The translations under genes and the position numbers were made by a program. A DNA stretch of 64,000 nt from Arthrobacter sp. AFG20 (GTDB lineage: Bacteria > Actinomycetota > Actinomycetes > Actinomycetales > Micrococcaceae): the NCBI RefSeq assembly GCF_002892795.1, contig NZ_PJMC01000010.1, positions 62,001-126,000 on the forward strand. The letters run 5' to 3'. Of this stretch, positions 17,327-25,974 are shown in pieces (the first letter of the stretch is position 1; every line of letters begins with the position of its first letter). The notes beneath the pieces were generated by a model that saw nothing but the letters and a program-made list of their open reading frames with translations, searched no databases and was not told where the DNA came from.

Positions 17327-17348
17327 TCCGCCTGGCCGCGCGCCTGCA

Positions 17349-17699
17349 ATGATGAGCCCTGTGACTATCGCGAAGACAATCCTGCTGTTCATTCTTGCCG
17401 CCGCCGCGGAAATCGGCGGTGCGTGGCTGGTCTGGCAATCCGTCAGGGAAGGCAAGGACTGGTGGTGGGCCGGACTGGGCGTCATCGCCCTCGGAATTTA
17501 CGGTTTCGCAGCGACATTGCAGCCGGACGCGCACTTCGGCCGGATCCTTGCCGCCTACGGGGGTGTGTTCGTCGCCGGGTCGCTGCTCTGGGGCATGGCC
17601 TTTGACGGTTTCCGGCCCGACAGGTGGGACATCGCAGGTTCTGCGATCTGCCTGCTCGGGGTCGCCGTCATCATGTTCGCGCCGCGCAACGCAGGTTGA
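17349..17699 (+). CDS. ynfA: YnfA-family small membrane protein (UPF0060)
   Basis: A 116-residue protein with four predicted helices. The family pattern is clear: an N-terminal helix ending [11 protein letters not shown], then [38 protein letters not shown], and a last helix with [18 protein letters not shown]. YnfA proteins resemble small multidrug transporters; some confer modest drug resistance. I chose the tandem ATGs at 17349/17352, because longer starts would overlap the preceding gene. Confidence 0.88.
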   Translation: MMSPVTIAKTILLFILAAAAEIGGAWLVWQSVREGKDWWWAGLGVIALGIYGFAATLQPDAHFGRILAAYGGVFVAGSLLWGMAFDGFRPDRWDIAGSAICLLGVAVIMFAPRNAG

Positions 17700-17711
17700 A
17701 ATACTAAATCA

Positions 17712-18023
17712 GTGACCTACGAGTTGAGAGTTATCCCGGACTGCCCCAACAGCATTGCTGCGCTGGAACTGTTCCGTCGCGCTCTGGCTGCCGAAAGCAC
17801 AGGGGCGGACATCCGCGTGGTCGAGCTAAGCAACGAGGAGCAGGCAGAATCTCTGAACTTCCATGGTTCACCCTCCTTCATTGCCGGCGACCGCGACGTG
17901 TTTCCCTCAACCGCCGCCCCTGCTCTGACCTGCAGGGTCTACCAAACCGAGGCGGGCCTGGCCGGCCTACCCTCCCAAAAAGATCTCCAGGCGGCCCTGC
18001 GCTCGGCGCCGCGTACTTCCTAG
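17712..18023 (+). CDS. Thioredoxin-fold protein of the DF-family (seleno)protein type, CPNS active site
   Basis: A 103-residue protein starting at GTG, 12 bases after ynfA. It begins with a strand and a CPN turn (PDCPNS), followed by the GSPSFIAGDRDVFP and CRVYQTEAGLAGLP segments shared by small thioredoxin-like proteins in actinobacteria. Family members usually carry CxxC or CxxU at the turn; here the last position is Ser, so a dithiol is not possible at that site. A second Cys lies in LTCRVY. A redox or metal-handling role is inferred from fold only. Confidence 0.6.
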   Translation: MTYELRVIPDCPNSIAALELFRRALAAESTGADIRVVELSNEEQAESLNFHGSPSFIAGDRDVFPSTAAPALTCRVYQTEAGLAGLPSQKDLQAALRSAPRTS

Positions 18024-18172
18024 GCAGCCCTGGTCGGGCCTTTCCGTGTGATGGGCCGGTGGAATCATCTCACCGGGCTGCACTGACTGTGACAGGTTTG
18101 AATGGCCCCGATACGTCCAACCGCGCTGGACAGCCGACAGTTCCGGGATGCTGCTGCTGATAATTTTCAGGT

Positions 18173-18997
18173 ATGAAAAGCAAAACCATGCCGCTGCTTG
18201 CCCCTGCACAGGCAGGCCAGCAATCCCTCCCACTGGTGTTCCTTGCCGGAGCAGTCATCGGTGTCCTGGGTGGCATGATCGGCCTAGGCGGCGCGGAATT
18301 CAGGCTTCCGCTGCTCATCGGTCTCTTCGGCTTCGCCGCGCTGCAGGCCATCATCATGAACAAGGCCATGAGCCTGATCGTCGTGATCACCGCACTGCCA
18401 GCCCGGCTCCTTGCCGTCCCCCTAGGGGAATTATCACCGCACTGGTACATCGTGCTGAACCTGCTCGCAGGAAGCCTCCTGGGCGCCTGGATCGGCGCGC
18501 ACTGGGCCACCAAGCTCAAGTCGAAAACACTGTTCCGCGTGATCGCGGTCCTGCTCGTACTGATCGCGGGGCTCTTGTTCGTGACCCACTTCTTCCCCGT
18601 GGACCCCCTCAGCATTCCGGCCGCCCCGCGGACCGTGTTCGGCCTCGCCGCCGGCGTCCTCATCGGCGTCGTCGCTGCCCTGATGGGAGTCGCGGGCGGA
18701 GAGCTGTTGATTCCCACAATCGTGCTGCTCTACGGGACCGACATCAAGATCGCCGGCAGCCTTTCCCTGGCAGTGTCCCTGCCGACCATGCTCGTGGCCT
18801 TCGCACGCTTCAGCAGGGACAAGAGCTTCACCGTGCTTAGCCAAAGCAAGCCCTTCCTCATCACCATGACCCTGGGATCAATCACCGGAACCATTCTTGG
18901 CGGTCTGCTCCTGGGCGCCGTACCTAACCTGGTCCTCATCCCCCTGCTCGTCCTGCTCCTACTGCTGTCATCCATCAAAGTCTGGAACCACGACTAA
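18173..18997 (+). CDS. TauE/SafE-family membrane permease
   Basis: A 274-residue protein with about eight hydrophobic segments in two similar halves. The glycine-rich pair GVLGGMIGLGGAEFRLPLL near residue 35 and GVVAALMGVAGGELLIPTIV near residue 165 is the repeated signature of the TauE/SafE (DUF81) permeases, which export sulfite, sulfonates and related organic anions. No catabolic partner lies beside it, so the substrate is unknown. It is separated from the upstream gene by about 150 bases. Confidence 0.82.
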   Translation: MKSKTMPLLAPAQAGQQSLPLVFLAGAVIGVLGGMIGLGGAEFRLPLLIGLFGFAALQAIIMNKAMSLIVVITALPARLLAVPLGELSPHWYIVLNLLAGSLLGAWIGAHWATKLKSKTLFRVIAVLLVLIAGLLFVTHFFPVDPLSIPAAPRTVFGLAAGVLIGVVAALMGVAGGELLIPTIVLLYGTDIKIAGSLSLAVSLPTMLVAFARFSRDKSFTVLSQSKPFLITMTLGSITGTILGGLLLGAVPNLVLIPLLVLLLLLSSIKVWNHD

Positions 18998-19095
18998 CGC
19001 GGCCGCGACCGGGAAGAGACACGCCGACAAGGGGACCCAGCAAGGACGGTTCAAAATCGCACACGGCGGTCCCGCCGCCACTCGATGACCGAGCC

Positions 19096-20358
19096 TCAGT
19101 GCACGAGTTTGCTGCGATGCGGTCGAGTCGCCAGAAACAGGGCCAGAGCTGCTGCCTGCACGATAGTCAGTGTGACGGCCAAGGCGAGAATTGATTGCTG
19201 GTACAGCGCACCGATGAGAATACTGCCTGCAAGCCAGGCAACGCCGTAACAGGCCGTGAAAATGCCGTAGGCGCTGCCGCGCCGCAAGGGTGGTGCGAGT
19301 TCGGCGACGCCGGCACGCATGGTGCTTTCCTGGACGCCCATGGCAGCGCCCCAGAACATTACTCCGGTCACGGCTAGTGCCGTGTTCGTGCTGAACCCCA
19401 GCCACGGGACAACGGCCGCCAGCAGCGGGAGGACAATGAGGACCCTGAGTCCGATCCGGTCGTAAAGCCATCCCGAGACCAGAGCCGCCACGGCATCCAG
19501 CGCCATGGCAAAGGCGTAAACCACCGGGATCCAGGCAGGAGCCAAGAGCCCATTGACGACCAAATGGTAGGAGAGCAGGCCAAAGGTGGCGTAGCCGAAC
19601 ATCGTCACGCTGCTAAAACCCGCGTAAAGCCAAAACCTGCGCGGCAGCCCGCCGGCAACGGCTGCGGCCGCAGGCACCTGAGCTCCCTCGGAACCTCCGG
19701 CAGAGTCTGCTTCCGAAGTAACGTGATGAGCCGGCTCGTAAATAGAGGTATCCGGAACCCGCCGGCGGAGCCAGAACAGGACCAGCATCGCGGCGAGTCC
19801 GGGCACGGCAAGAAGGAGGAAGCCGGGCCCGTAGCTGCCTGACAAGGCTAGAGAGAGCCCGACCAGGAGCGGGCCAATAAACGCGCCGACCTGGTCCAGT
19901 GCCTCATGCAGTGCGAATGCCTTGCCACGGCCGACGGCGGTTCCCGCCTCGGCGAGCATTGCGTCTTTCGCCGGACTGCGCACTGCCTTGCCCAGTCGCT
20001 CGGCGAGCACGAACACGCAAGCAACCCAAAGGGCATCCGTGATTCCCAGCAACGGCACGGACAGGGCGGTAAGACCGTATCCAGTCACTGCCAGCGCCCA
20101 ACGCAGCCTCGGCCGGTCCGCCAAGCGGCCAAAGACCAAACGCAGGACCAGAGCCACAGCTTCACCGGCACCACTGATCACGCTGATCAACAGCGCCGAG
20201 GCACCAAGAAGGCCAAGGAACGGTCCCGTGACGCTCCTCGCACCCTCATAAACCACGTCCATGAGAGCACTGACAAGGCCGAAGACGAAAATGAAGCGAA
20301 ACGCGGTCAACGGCTGCGCGGTCGCCGGTCGCGCAGGAGGGGACATGGGGTTCGTCAT
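19096..20358 (-). CDS. MFS transporter
   Basis: A 420-residue major facilitator with 12 hydrophobic segments. The MFS loop motif between helices 2 and 3 reads GRLADRPRLR, and the counterpart in the second half reads GWLYDRIGLR. A Pro/Ala-rich hydrophilic loop separates the halves. It faces the TauE/SafE gene tail to tail and has no operon partner. The substrate cannot be read from sequence; a start four codons later (MSPPARP) is equally possible. Confidence 0.8.
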   Translation of the reverse strand: MTNPMSPPARPATAQPLTAFRFIFVFGLVSALMDVVYEGARSVTGPFLGLLGASALLISVISGAGEAVALVLRLVFGRLADRPRLRWALAVTGYGLTALSVPLLGITDALWVACVFVLAERLGKAVRSPAKDAMLAEAGTAVGRGKAFALHEALDQVGAFIGPLLVGLSLALSGSYGPGFLLLAVPGLAAMLVLFWLRRRVPDTSIYEPAHHVTSEADSAGGSEGAQVPAAAAVAGGLPRRFWLYAGFSSVTMFGYATFGLLSYHLVVNGLLAPAWIPVVYAFAMALDAVAALVSGWLYDRIGLRVLIVLPLLAAVVPWLGFSTNTALAVTGVMFWGAAMGVQESTMRAGVAELAPPLRRGSAYGIFTACYGVAWLAGSILIGALYQQSILALAVTLTIVQAAALALFLATRPHRSKLVH

Positions 20359-20735
20359 TCGCTGCGCTTCCTGTAGTTCGTCCGTCTATCGTGCTCCGAG
20401 CTGGCCCTCCTTCAAAATCCGCAGAACGACCCGGTCTCACACCTCGTTCATTCCAACCGGGGCAGGATATAGCCGTCACACTGGTGCCCAAAAAGGTTGA
20501 CAGTCACCGCACCACGCCTCTTTGCGAGGCACCAATCCCTATTAACCCGGTCGCCCGGGGGAAGCAAGACTCTACCCTTTTCATCGCCAGGTGCGTGTCC
20601 CCCAAATTAAAGGAGGCCGTCTCACAACCCTTGGGGTACGAGACGTCTCACCGAGTGAATAATCGCTTCGACGGCACTGGTCCGCTTTCCGTGGAACGGC
20701 GCAAGTTGGACGACAGCCGGCGATTCTCGTGACTA
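20359..20735. other. Gene-free stretch between an MFS gene and a resolvase remnant
   Basis: About 375 bases without a supported gene. The left part must contain the promoter of the minus-strand MFS gene. I see no transposon terminal repeat here that can be matched to another copy in the window. Confidence 0.4.
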
Positions 20736-20787
20736 TGTCGCATAACCTTCTGGTTGAATCGGTGTATTCATCGTTAGTTATGCGACA
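20736..20787. repeat. Resolvase-type inverted repeat (res-like site)
   Basis: TGTCGCATAAC at 20736-20746 and its exact inverse GTTATGCGACA at 20777-20787 flank an AT-richer centre and end 14 bases before the resolvase start. TGTC...GACA ends with a following ATA are typical of half-sites bound by Tn3-family serine resolvases. Confidence 0.6.
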
Positions 20788-20801
20788 CATCGGAGCAGCC
20801 T

Positions 20802-21266
20802 GTGGTGAGACTTATCGGTTATGCCCGCGTTTCCACGCGGCAGCAGTCGACCGACCGGTAGCAGGCGGACCTTCTGGCCGTCGGCGTCAGACGCGATGAC
20901 CTCTATGTGGATCACGGTGTGTCTGGAGCGCGAGCTTCACGGCCGCAATTCGATCGAGCCCTCGACGCGCTGATTGAAGGCGACACCCTGGTCATCACGA
21001 CGCTGGACCGGCTCGGACGGTCCACCCAGAACATGCTTGCCTTCGCCGACGAACTCCGCGGCCGAGGCGCGGGCCTGCGCGTCCTGAACCTTGGCGGTGG
21101 CGACGTGGACACCGCGACACCCATGGGGTCGATGCTGTTCACGATCATGGCCGCTCTCGCCCAAATGGAACACGAGATCAAATGCGAACGCGTTACCGAT
21201 TCCATCAGCAAACGCAGAGAAGCCGGAAGGGACTTGGCGGCCGGCCTCGCGGGGCTTACAAGCTAG
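20802..21266 (+). pseudogene. Serine recombinase/resolvase with internal amber codon and lost C-terminus
   Basis: From the GTG at 20802 the frame reads VVRLIGYARVSTRQQSTDR, with the catalytic Ser in ARVST, and then meets TAG at 20859-20861 where CAG (Gln) is expected. The same frame continues with the remaining catalytic-domain motifs (YVDHGVSGARASRPQFDRAL, TLDRLGRST, GSMLFTIMAALAQMEHE). After KRREAGRDLAAG it leaves the family and stops at 21264-21266, so the C-terminal helix-turn-helix is missing. Intact resolvases of this kind are about 190 residues. Two independent lesions make it non-functional. Confidence 0.85.
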
Positions 21267-21494
21267 TCGAGTCGCTTATCTTGCCGTAGTTTCGTTATGA
21301 GGACTGTGTGTTTTGGTGCCATTCTCAAAGGATGCTCGCATTCTTTTCATGCTTGCCAGCGTGGTGGTCGGCTGCCGCTGGTCGAACCGGGCGGTACAGC
21401 CGGGGCGATCGGCCGGTCCGCTGTCCGCAAGGACGTCACCCTGGTCGGGCCCGGGCTGCCATTGTCGAGAATCCAGAAGGTCGGCTAAGGGACG

Positions 21495-21668
21495 TCACCC
21501 TCCCGCCGTCGGCCCTATCCACGCGCTGAAGTTGCCTCCTGTTCCTCCGCCGCCGCTATCGTCGTCCTTGCCACATCTGCGGCAGCGCTTATATAGGCCC
21601 CCGTCTTCAGCATGTTCGACATGCCAATCGTGCCGAATGTTCAGCTTGCACAGCAGGGCCTGGATCAT
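21495..21668 (-). CDS. 57-residue Cys/His small protein, probable zinc-binding
   Basis: A short gene starting at an ATG at 21666-21668 with GGAGG six bases upstream, ending at a TGA at 21495-21497. The protein opens MIQALLCKLNIRHDWH, continues to GLYKRCRRCGKDDD and ends in a Gly-rich tail. C7, H13, C29 and C32 could bind one zinc. Small actinobacterial proteins with an LC(K/R)LN-RH-W opening and a CxxCGK turn seem to be a recurring uncharacterised family, from memory. It lies in otherwise degenerate DNA but has no visible lesion. Confidence 0.6.
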   Translation of the reverse strand: MIQALLCKLNIRHDWHVEHAEDGGLYKRCRRCGKDDDSGGGGTGGNFSAWIGPTAGG

Positions 21669-21799
21669 GGCAGCCTCCGATTCAAATCGCAGTGCTCTGT
21701 ACCTCTAATGATGGCCTCGGCACCGCCCAGGGGAAACGGCAATCATGGCCCATAAGCACCAGGAGAAGAAGGAACCAATAAGGCTTAGACCTGCTGCGC

Positions 21800-22084
21800 C
21801 TATCCGGGGACGCTGAAAAAGCTTTTCGGGTTGTCAGCGCCAAGGATGTCGTGGGGGAAGACGATGGCGTCCACCGGCCGAGTGTCCACGAACAGGACAG
21901 CGACCGCCCGGGAGTGGACGACGGTGCAGCGGGTGAGGTCTTCCACCCAGGACTGGATCCCGGTGTACTCCTCGACGAACAAACCGTCCCCCAGCAGCCC
22001 CCGCTCCTCGAGCAGGTCATAGACATGATTCCAAGCGAAATCCATCAGTTCATGGATCGCCGCCTCAACCGTTGGAGCCGTCAT
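21800..22084 (-). CDS. Conserved hypothetical protein, 94 residues
   Basis: I do not recognise a family. The ATG at 22082-22084 gives MTAPTVEAAIHELMDFAWNH; the frame is open for 33 more codons but those look non-coding. The protein is acidic, with a predicted helix-rich first half (VYDLLEERGLLG) and a strand-rich second half (RAVAVLFVDTRPVDAIVFP). No transmembrane segment. A sense ribosome binding site is weak. It stands alone between the small Cys protein and DUF3090. Confidence 0.45.
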   Translation of the reverse strand: MTAPTVEAAIHELMDFAWNHVYDLLEERGLLGDGLFVEEYTGIQSWVEDLTRCTVVHSRAVAVLFVDTRPVDAIVFPHDILGADNPKSFFSVPG

Positions 22085-22686
22085 AAGACCATGGTGCTCC
22101 CGGGCACTGACAGGATTGCGGAGCCAATCGGTGTGTCCTGCAAGGATGCATGGCCTGCTCAACGGAGATGTTAAAAACCTCACAGACCTCGGCGCTCAAC
22201 GATCCTTCCGAACCGCACGAAAACCAGCGTGGCAGTCGACGTTTCTACCCCGAAATTCCGGCAATAATCCTCATCAACCCCAACAGGCAGGCAAGATAGC
22301 CGCGGATCCCCACTTAGAACGACACCAAGCGGTCACAGAGCGCTGGCAAGGTGCGGACGATGTCCCAACCGGACGGTTCGAAAACCGCCATCTTGAACTG
22401 CGATTTGACCGCCATTCGCCGTTAGCAGTCACAGGGTTACTTCCTTCTTTTTTCTCGCCCGGCAAAGGGCTCTCAGCCAGCGTGACCATGCCGTCTAAAT
22501 ACGGGATGCTTCCTCGGTGCCGGGTACGCGGAATTACACGGTGTTCGAGCAGTAACTTGGAGTGCAGGGCCGGGCGGCGAAGGCGCCTGCCGATACCAGG
22601 GCGCCTCCCCCCAGCCGCCCCCGGCCCGGCACTCCCACCAGGCCAATGGAACGTCTAATGCACCTCATGTCGCCTAAAATACTGCC
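22085..22686. other. Gene-free stretch upstream of DUF3090
   Basis: About 600 bases with no supported gene. The right end carries TAAAAT at 22674-22679, a -10-like hexamer seven bases before the next ATG, which suggests a leaderless transcript for the DUF3090 gene. No inverted repeats or tRNA-like structure stand out. Confidence 0.4.
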
Positions 22687-23241
22687 ATGCCTACACGTGT
22701 TCACGAGTTTGTCTGGCCTGATCGCGTCGTCATCGGCACCGTCGGCGTTCCGGGCGCGCGCACGTTCTATCTGCAGGTACGCACAGGGACGCAAATTGTT
22801 TCTGTCGCTCTGGAGAAGCAGCAATCCGCTCTGCTCGCCGAGAAAATTGACGAGATTCTCGATCAGCTCATCACCGTCGAAGGCAACCGCTTCAGTGTTC
22901 CCACCGGGACTCCCATCGAATTGGTCGACAATGATCCACTCGAGGCAGTTGAGGAGCAGTTTCGAACCGGCGCAATGAGCCTAGGTTGGGATCCGACGAC
23001 GGCGCATGTGGTCATAGAGGCTTACCCCATCACCGATGTAGCCGCGGGTGACAGCGGCGAATCCCTTGATCAGGACGGCGATGAAGTGCCCGAAATGCTG
23101 TTGGTGCGGATGCCGGTAGGCGCCGCTCGCGCATTCGCGAAGCGCACACGTGAGGTAGTAGATGCCGGACGTCCCATATGCACGCTCTGCGGTCACCCCG
23201 TAGACGCCGACGGACATATCTGCACTCCTCCCGAGGTCTGA
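22687..23241 (+). CDS. DUF3090 family protein
   Basis: A 184-residue actinobacterial protein of unknown function. The opening HEFVWPDRVVIGTVGVPGARTFYLQ and the C-terminal zinc-ribbon-like CTLCGHPVDADGHIC are diagnostic. In many actinobacteria the gene sits next to a histidine phosphatase, an SCO1664-type protein and the mycothiol gene mshC. Here none of these is adjacent and the surroundings are degenerate, so this is either a moved gene or a second copy. No Shine-Dalgarno sequence is visible; the transcript is probably leaderless. Confidence 0.82.
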   Translation: MPTRVHEFVWPDRVVIGTVGVPGARTFYLQVRTGTQIVSVALEKQQSALLAEKIDEILDQLITVEGNRFSVPTGTPIELVDNDPLEAVEEQFRTGAMSLGWDPTTAHVVIEAYPITDVAAGDSGESLDQDGDEVPEMLLVRMPVGAARAFAKRTREVVDAGRPICTLCGHPVDADGHICTPPEV

Positions 23242-23762
23242 TGCCGACGGCGAACGGTCGAGAGTCGTGGGCTGCGCTTTTGCAAATCCTGCGGGAAATT
23301 GCGGTGGGCTGATTCAACCACCTGCAGAACCTAGAAACTCGTACGGCGAGATGGCCTACCCAGCGAGCCGGGCGACCGGATTGATTGCTGAAGTTTCAGC
23401 AGCGTAAGGGATGTCTTGCGGGCAAACCGAGTCCTTCTCCAAATTCTGCTCTTCTTATGACCCCCGCGTCTGAAGTCGACTTCCGGTGACTGCTCATAAA
23501 GCGGGGTTCACAGGGACGCTGGGAGCGCGAAGAATGACTTCTAGCCCATCGTCCTGACGGTCTGGCGCCGACGGCGGGAGGCTATGGGCCATCCCGGAAC
23601 CGCCTAACGGTTCGCGGCTCGTCCCATCAACGCAGATAAGGAGATCGCCATACCGAGCTCGTCACGTACATCTCCTTCTAGACCACAGGCCGCCGGAGCC
23701 CCAGATGGGGTAGCAGTACGGGTAGCGATCATGGGAGCCGCAACTTTTCAGGAGGGATCACA
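23242..23762. other. Gene-free stretch after DUF3090
   Basis: About 520 bases with no frame resembling a protein family. The last bases hold AGGAGGGA, the ribosome binding site for the proline-rich peptide that follows. Confidence 0.4.
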
Positions 23763-23984
23763 GTGACCATTCCACCACTTCCGGAATCTGAGCCCTTTCC
23801 GTCGGAACCGGGGCCGGCCGCCCCTGGCTCGCCGGACCCTTCGTCACCGGAACCTGGGTCTCCGGACCCGACGTCTCCTGATCCCGGTCCTGTTCCTGGC
23901 CCATTGCCGGAGCCGGGCCCGCGGCCGGAAGAGCCGGACCCCAGACGCAGGAAACAAGAACATCACGCTGCAGGCCGCCTCTGA
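23763..23984 (+). CDS. Small proline-rich repeat protein, 73 residues
   Basis: A GTG start with AGGAGG seven bases upstream. Residues 10-60 are an imperfect Pro repeat (SPDP, SPEP, SPDP, TSPDPGPVPG), followed by a basic tail. No signal peptide or membrane segment. Such tracts occur as linkers or wall-spanning stretches, so this may be an exported-protein fragment, or a chance open frame in GC-rich repeats. The ribosome binding site is the main argument for it. Confidence 0.35.
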   Translation: MTIPPLPESEPFPSEPGPAAPGSPDPSSPEPGSPDPTSPDPGPVPGPLPEPGPRPEEPDPRRRKQEHHAAGRL

Positions 23985-24150
23985 CAGCCTGCACGTCTGG
24001 CCCACGGCGCTGTCCCGGCTGGAACGCGGAATAACCCGCGACGACGACTTCTACCAACGCTACGAAGACTGGGTCAACTCCCCATCCGCCGAAGCCGCTA
24101 AGACGCTCCCTGGATTGCGCATCCGGCCCGCTGCTGGCCTGACGCCGTAG
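23944..24150 (+). pseudogene. Fragment with a helix-turn-helix-like segment, possibly from a transposase or regulator
   Basis: A stop-bounded frame overlapping the end of the proline-rich gene reads NITLQAASDSLHVWPTALSR, then LERGITRDDDFYQRYEDWV, ending at the TAG near 24150. It looks like the tail of a longer protein with a helix-turn-helix, of a kind I associate with mobile-element proteins, but I cannot name the family. No start codon or beginning of the gene is visible. Confidence 0.3.
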
Positions 24151-24420
24151 ACAAACTGCGATGGGCCCGGCCCCGCCGCCCCTGCATTAATGACCGGGGG
24201 AGGCTCTGGGGTCAAGGGCGGCCGCAGGCCGTCGCGCAGCGATCGGCAGACCCTTGAGGCCGGAGCAGTCGACCCCGGACACCTGCACGACGCCGGCAGC
24301 GCCGAGCCCGTTGACACCAATAGGAGCATCAGTAAAGCCGGTCTTGGGCCTGCCCGGAACCCCACACAGAACCCGCCGCACGGCGCCGGGCCGGAGGCAA
24401 GCCCGTAGGGGAAACGCGAC
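24151..24420. other. Short gene-free stretch before rnd
   Basis: About 270 bases of very GC-rich sequence with no supported gene. It marks the boundary between degenerate accessory DNA and the core segment that starts with rnd. Confidence 0.4.
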
Positions 24421-25752
24421 CTACGCGGAGGCTTCCTTCGGCTCCCTGGCTTCCTTCGGCGGAAGCGGCTGCGGGTTGAGGAACGCCGCGGTGATCAGCG
24501 GCGCCACCAGGGCCACCTGCCACGGCCGGGCACCCAGCCCGCGCAGTTCCTCGGCGATGGCGGCCTCGGTGATGTCCTCGGGCGGCCGCCACGCGACGCG
24601 GCGAAGGTAGTCCGGGGTCAGCAGGTTTTCGAGCGGGAGCTTGAGTTCGTCCGCCTTTTCCTGCAGCAGCGGCCTGGCGGTCTGCAGCCTCTCGGCCGCG
24701 GGAAGGTCGCGGTCGGCCCAGACCCGCGGCGGCGGCGGGGCGTTAGTGGGCAGGTGGAGCGGGGGAAGGTCTTCGAGCGCCCGGGCCGCAGCGATGCACC
24801 GCAGCCAGCGGGGGGCCTCCCGCTGGGCGGCCCGGCCGTGGAATCCCTTGGTGCTGAGCAGTTGCGGTACCGTCGTCGGCATCGCCTTGGCTGCGGCGAC
24901 GAGGGCAGAGTCGGGGATGAGACGTCCCGGGGCGACATCGCGCTTTTGGGCCAGGGCGTCGCGTTCCAGCCACAGCTCCCGCACCGCGGCCAGCTGGCGG
25001 CGGTCCCTGATCTGGTGGAGCCCGGACGTCTTGCGCCAGGGGTCAACCCGGGGTGCTGCGAGCCCGGCGGACAGGATCGCGGCGAACTCTTGCTCGGCGT
25101 ACTCGAGTTTTCCGTCCGCTTCGAGCAGTTCTATAAGTTCCTCGCGCAGTTCAGTCAGGACTTCGACGTCGAGCGCGGCGTACCGGAGCCATGGTTCCGG
25201 CAGGGGCCGGGTTGACCAGTCCGCTGCCGAGTGTTCCTTGGCGAGTCCGAAACCGAGCAGCTGCTCGATCACGGCAGCGAGGCCGACGCGGGGAAGGCCG
25301 GCCAGACGTGCTGCAAGTTCAGTGTCGAAAAGCTTGTCCGGCCACATACCCAGCTCGGACAGGCAGGGCAGGTCCTGGCTGGCGGCGTGCAGGATCCATT
25401 CGACGCCCTGCAGGGCATCGTTGATGATGCGCAGGTCCCCGAACGGCTCGGGGTCGATCAGCCATGTTCCGGAACCTTCCCGGCGGATTTGGACGAGGAA
25501 CGCGCGCTGCCCGTAGCGGAAGCCCGAGGCCCGTTCTGCATCAACACCGGCCGGGCCCGTGCCCGCGGCGATTGCGGCGGCGCAGCGTTGCAGCCCCGCC
25601 TGGGTTTCGATGACCAAAGGGACGCCGTCGCGGGGCGAATCGAGATCGATGACAACGGGGACCAGGCTGTCAAAGCCCTCCACCGTTATGTGGGGTGTGT
25701 TTTCAGCAGCCGGAGCGCCAGCTGTGGTGTTATCCGAATTTTGAGCGGTCAT
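24421..25752 (-). CDS. rnd: Ribonuclease D with HRDC domain
   Basis: A 443-residue 3'-5' exoribonuclease involved in stable RNA trimming. The DEDDy exonuclease signature is present: VDAERASG (motif I), HAASQDLPCL (motif II) and YAALDVEVL (motif III with the Tyr). An HRDC domain follows near residues 240-320 and a further helical region to the end. Actinobacterial RNase D genes commonly sit beside DUF3000 and beta-oxidation genes; here DUF3000 is 3.9 kb away beyond efeUOB, and fadB lies on the other side of about 20 kb of accessory DNA. Confidence 0.9.
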   Translation of the reverse strand: MTAQNSDNTTAGAPAAENTPHITVEGFDSLVPVVIDLDSPRDGVPLVIETQAGLQRCAAAIAAGTGPAGVDAERASGFRYGQRAFLVQIRREGSGTWLIDPEPFGDLRIINDALQGVEWILHAASQDLPCLSELGMWPDKLFDTELAARLAGLPRVGLAAVIEQLLGFGLAKEHSAADWSTRPLPEPWLRYAALDVEVLTELREELIELLEADGKLEYAEQEFAAILSAGLAAPRVDPWRKTSGLHQIRDRRQLAAVRELWLERDALAQKRDVAPGRLIPDSALVAAAKAMPTTVPQLLSTKGFHGRAAQREAPRWLRCIAAARALEDLPPLHLPTNAPPPPRVWADRDLPAAERLQTARPLLQEKADELKLPLENLLTPDYLRRVAWRPPEDITEAAIAEELRGLGARPWQVALVAPLITAAFLNPQPLPPKEAREPKEASA

Positions 25753-25867
25753 GATGTCCCTAGTTTACCGGCAGCAGGCCCGAGGGACGTTCCGGGCAGG
25801 TTTATGCCCCGCCGGGTCTGTTCCGGAACGGGACCCGCGCCGGAACCGGAGCCGGGACTGGAACGGC

Positions 25868-25899
25868 CCGCGCCGCCGTCGGAAATGACGGCGGCGCGG
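25868..25899 (-). terminator. Strong GC hairpin downstream of efeB
   Basis: A perfect 13-bp stem (CCGCGCCGCCGTC type arm) with a six-base loop lies 76 bases after the efeB stop. No T tract follows on either strand, so it may terminate transcription inefficiently or protect the 3' end. Confidence 0.5.
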
Positions 25900-25974
25900 T
25901 GTAAATGCCTCAGCGATCATGCCCCGGAGCCCAGGCGAAAAGGGCCTGGCATAGAGGGTCCAGGCGAAGCAGGC

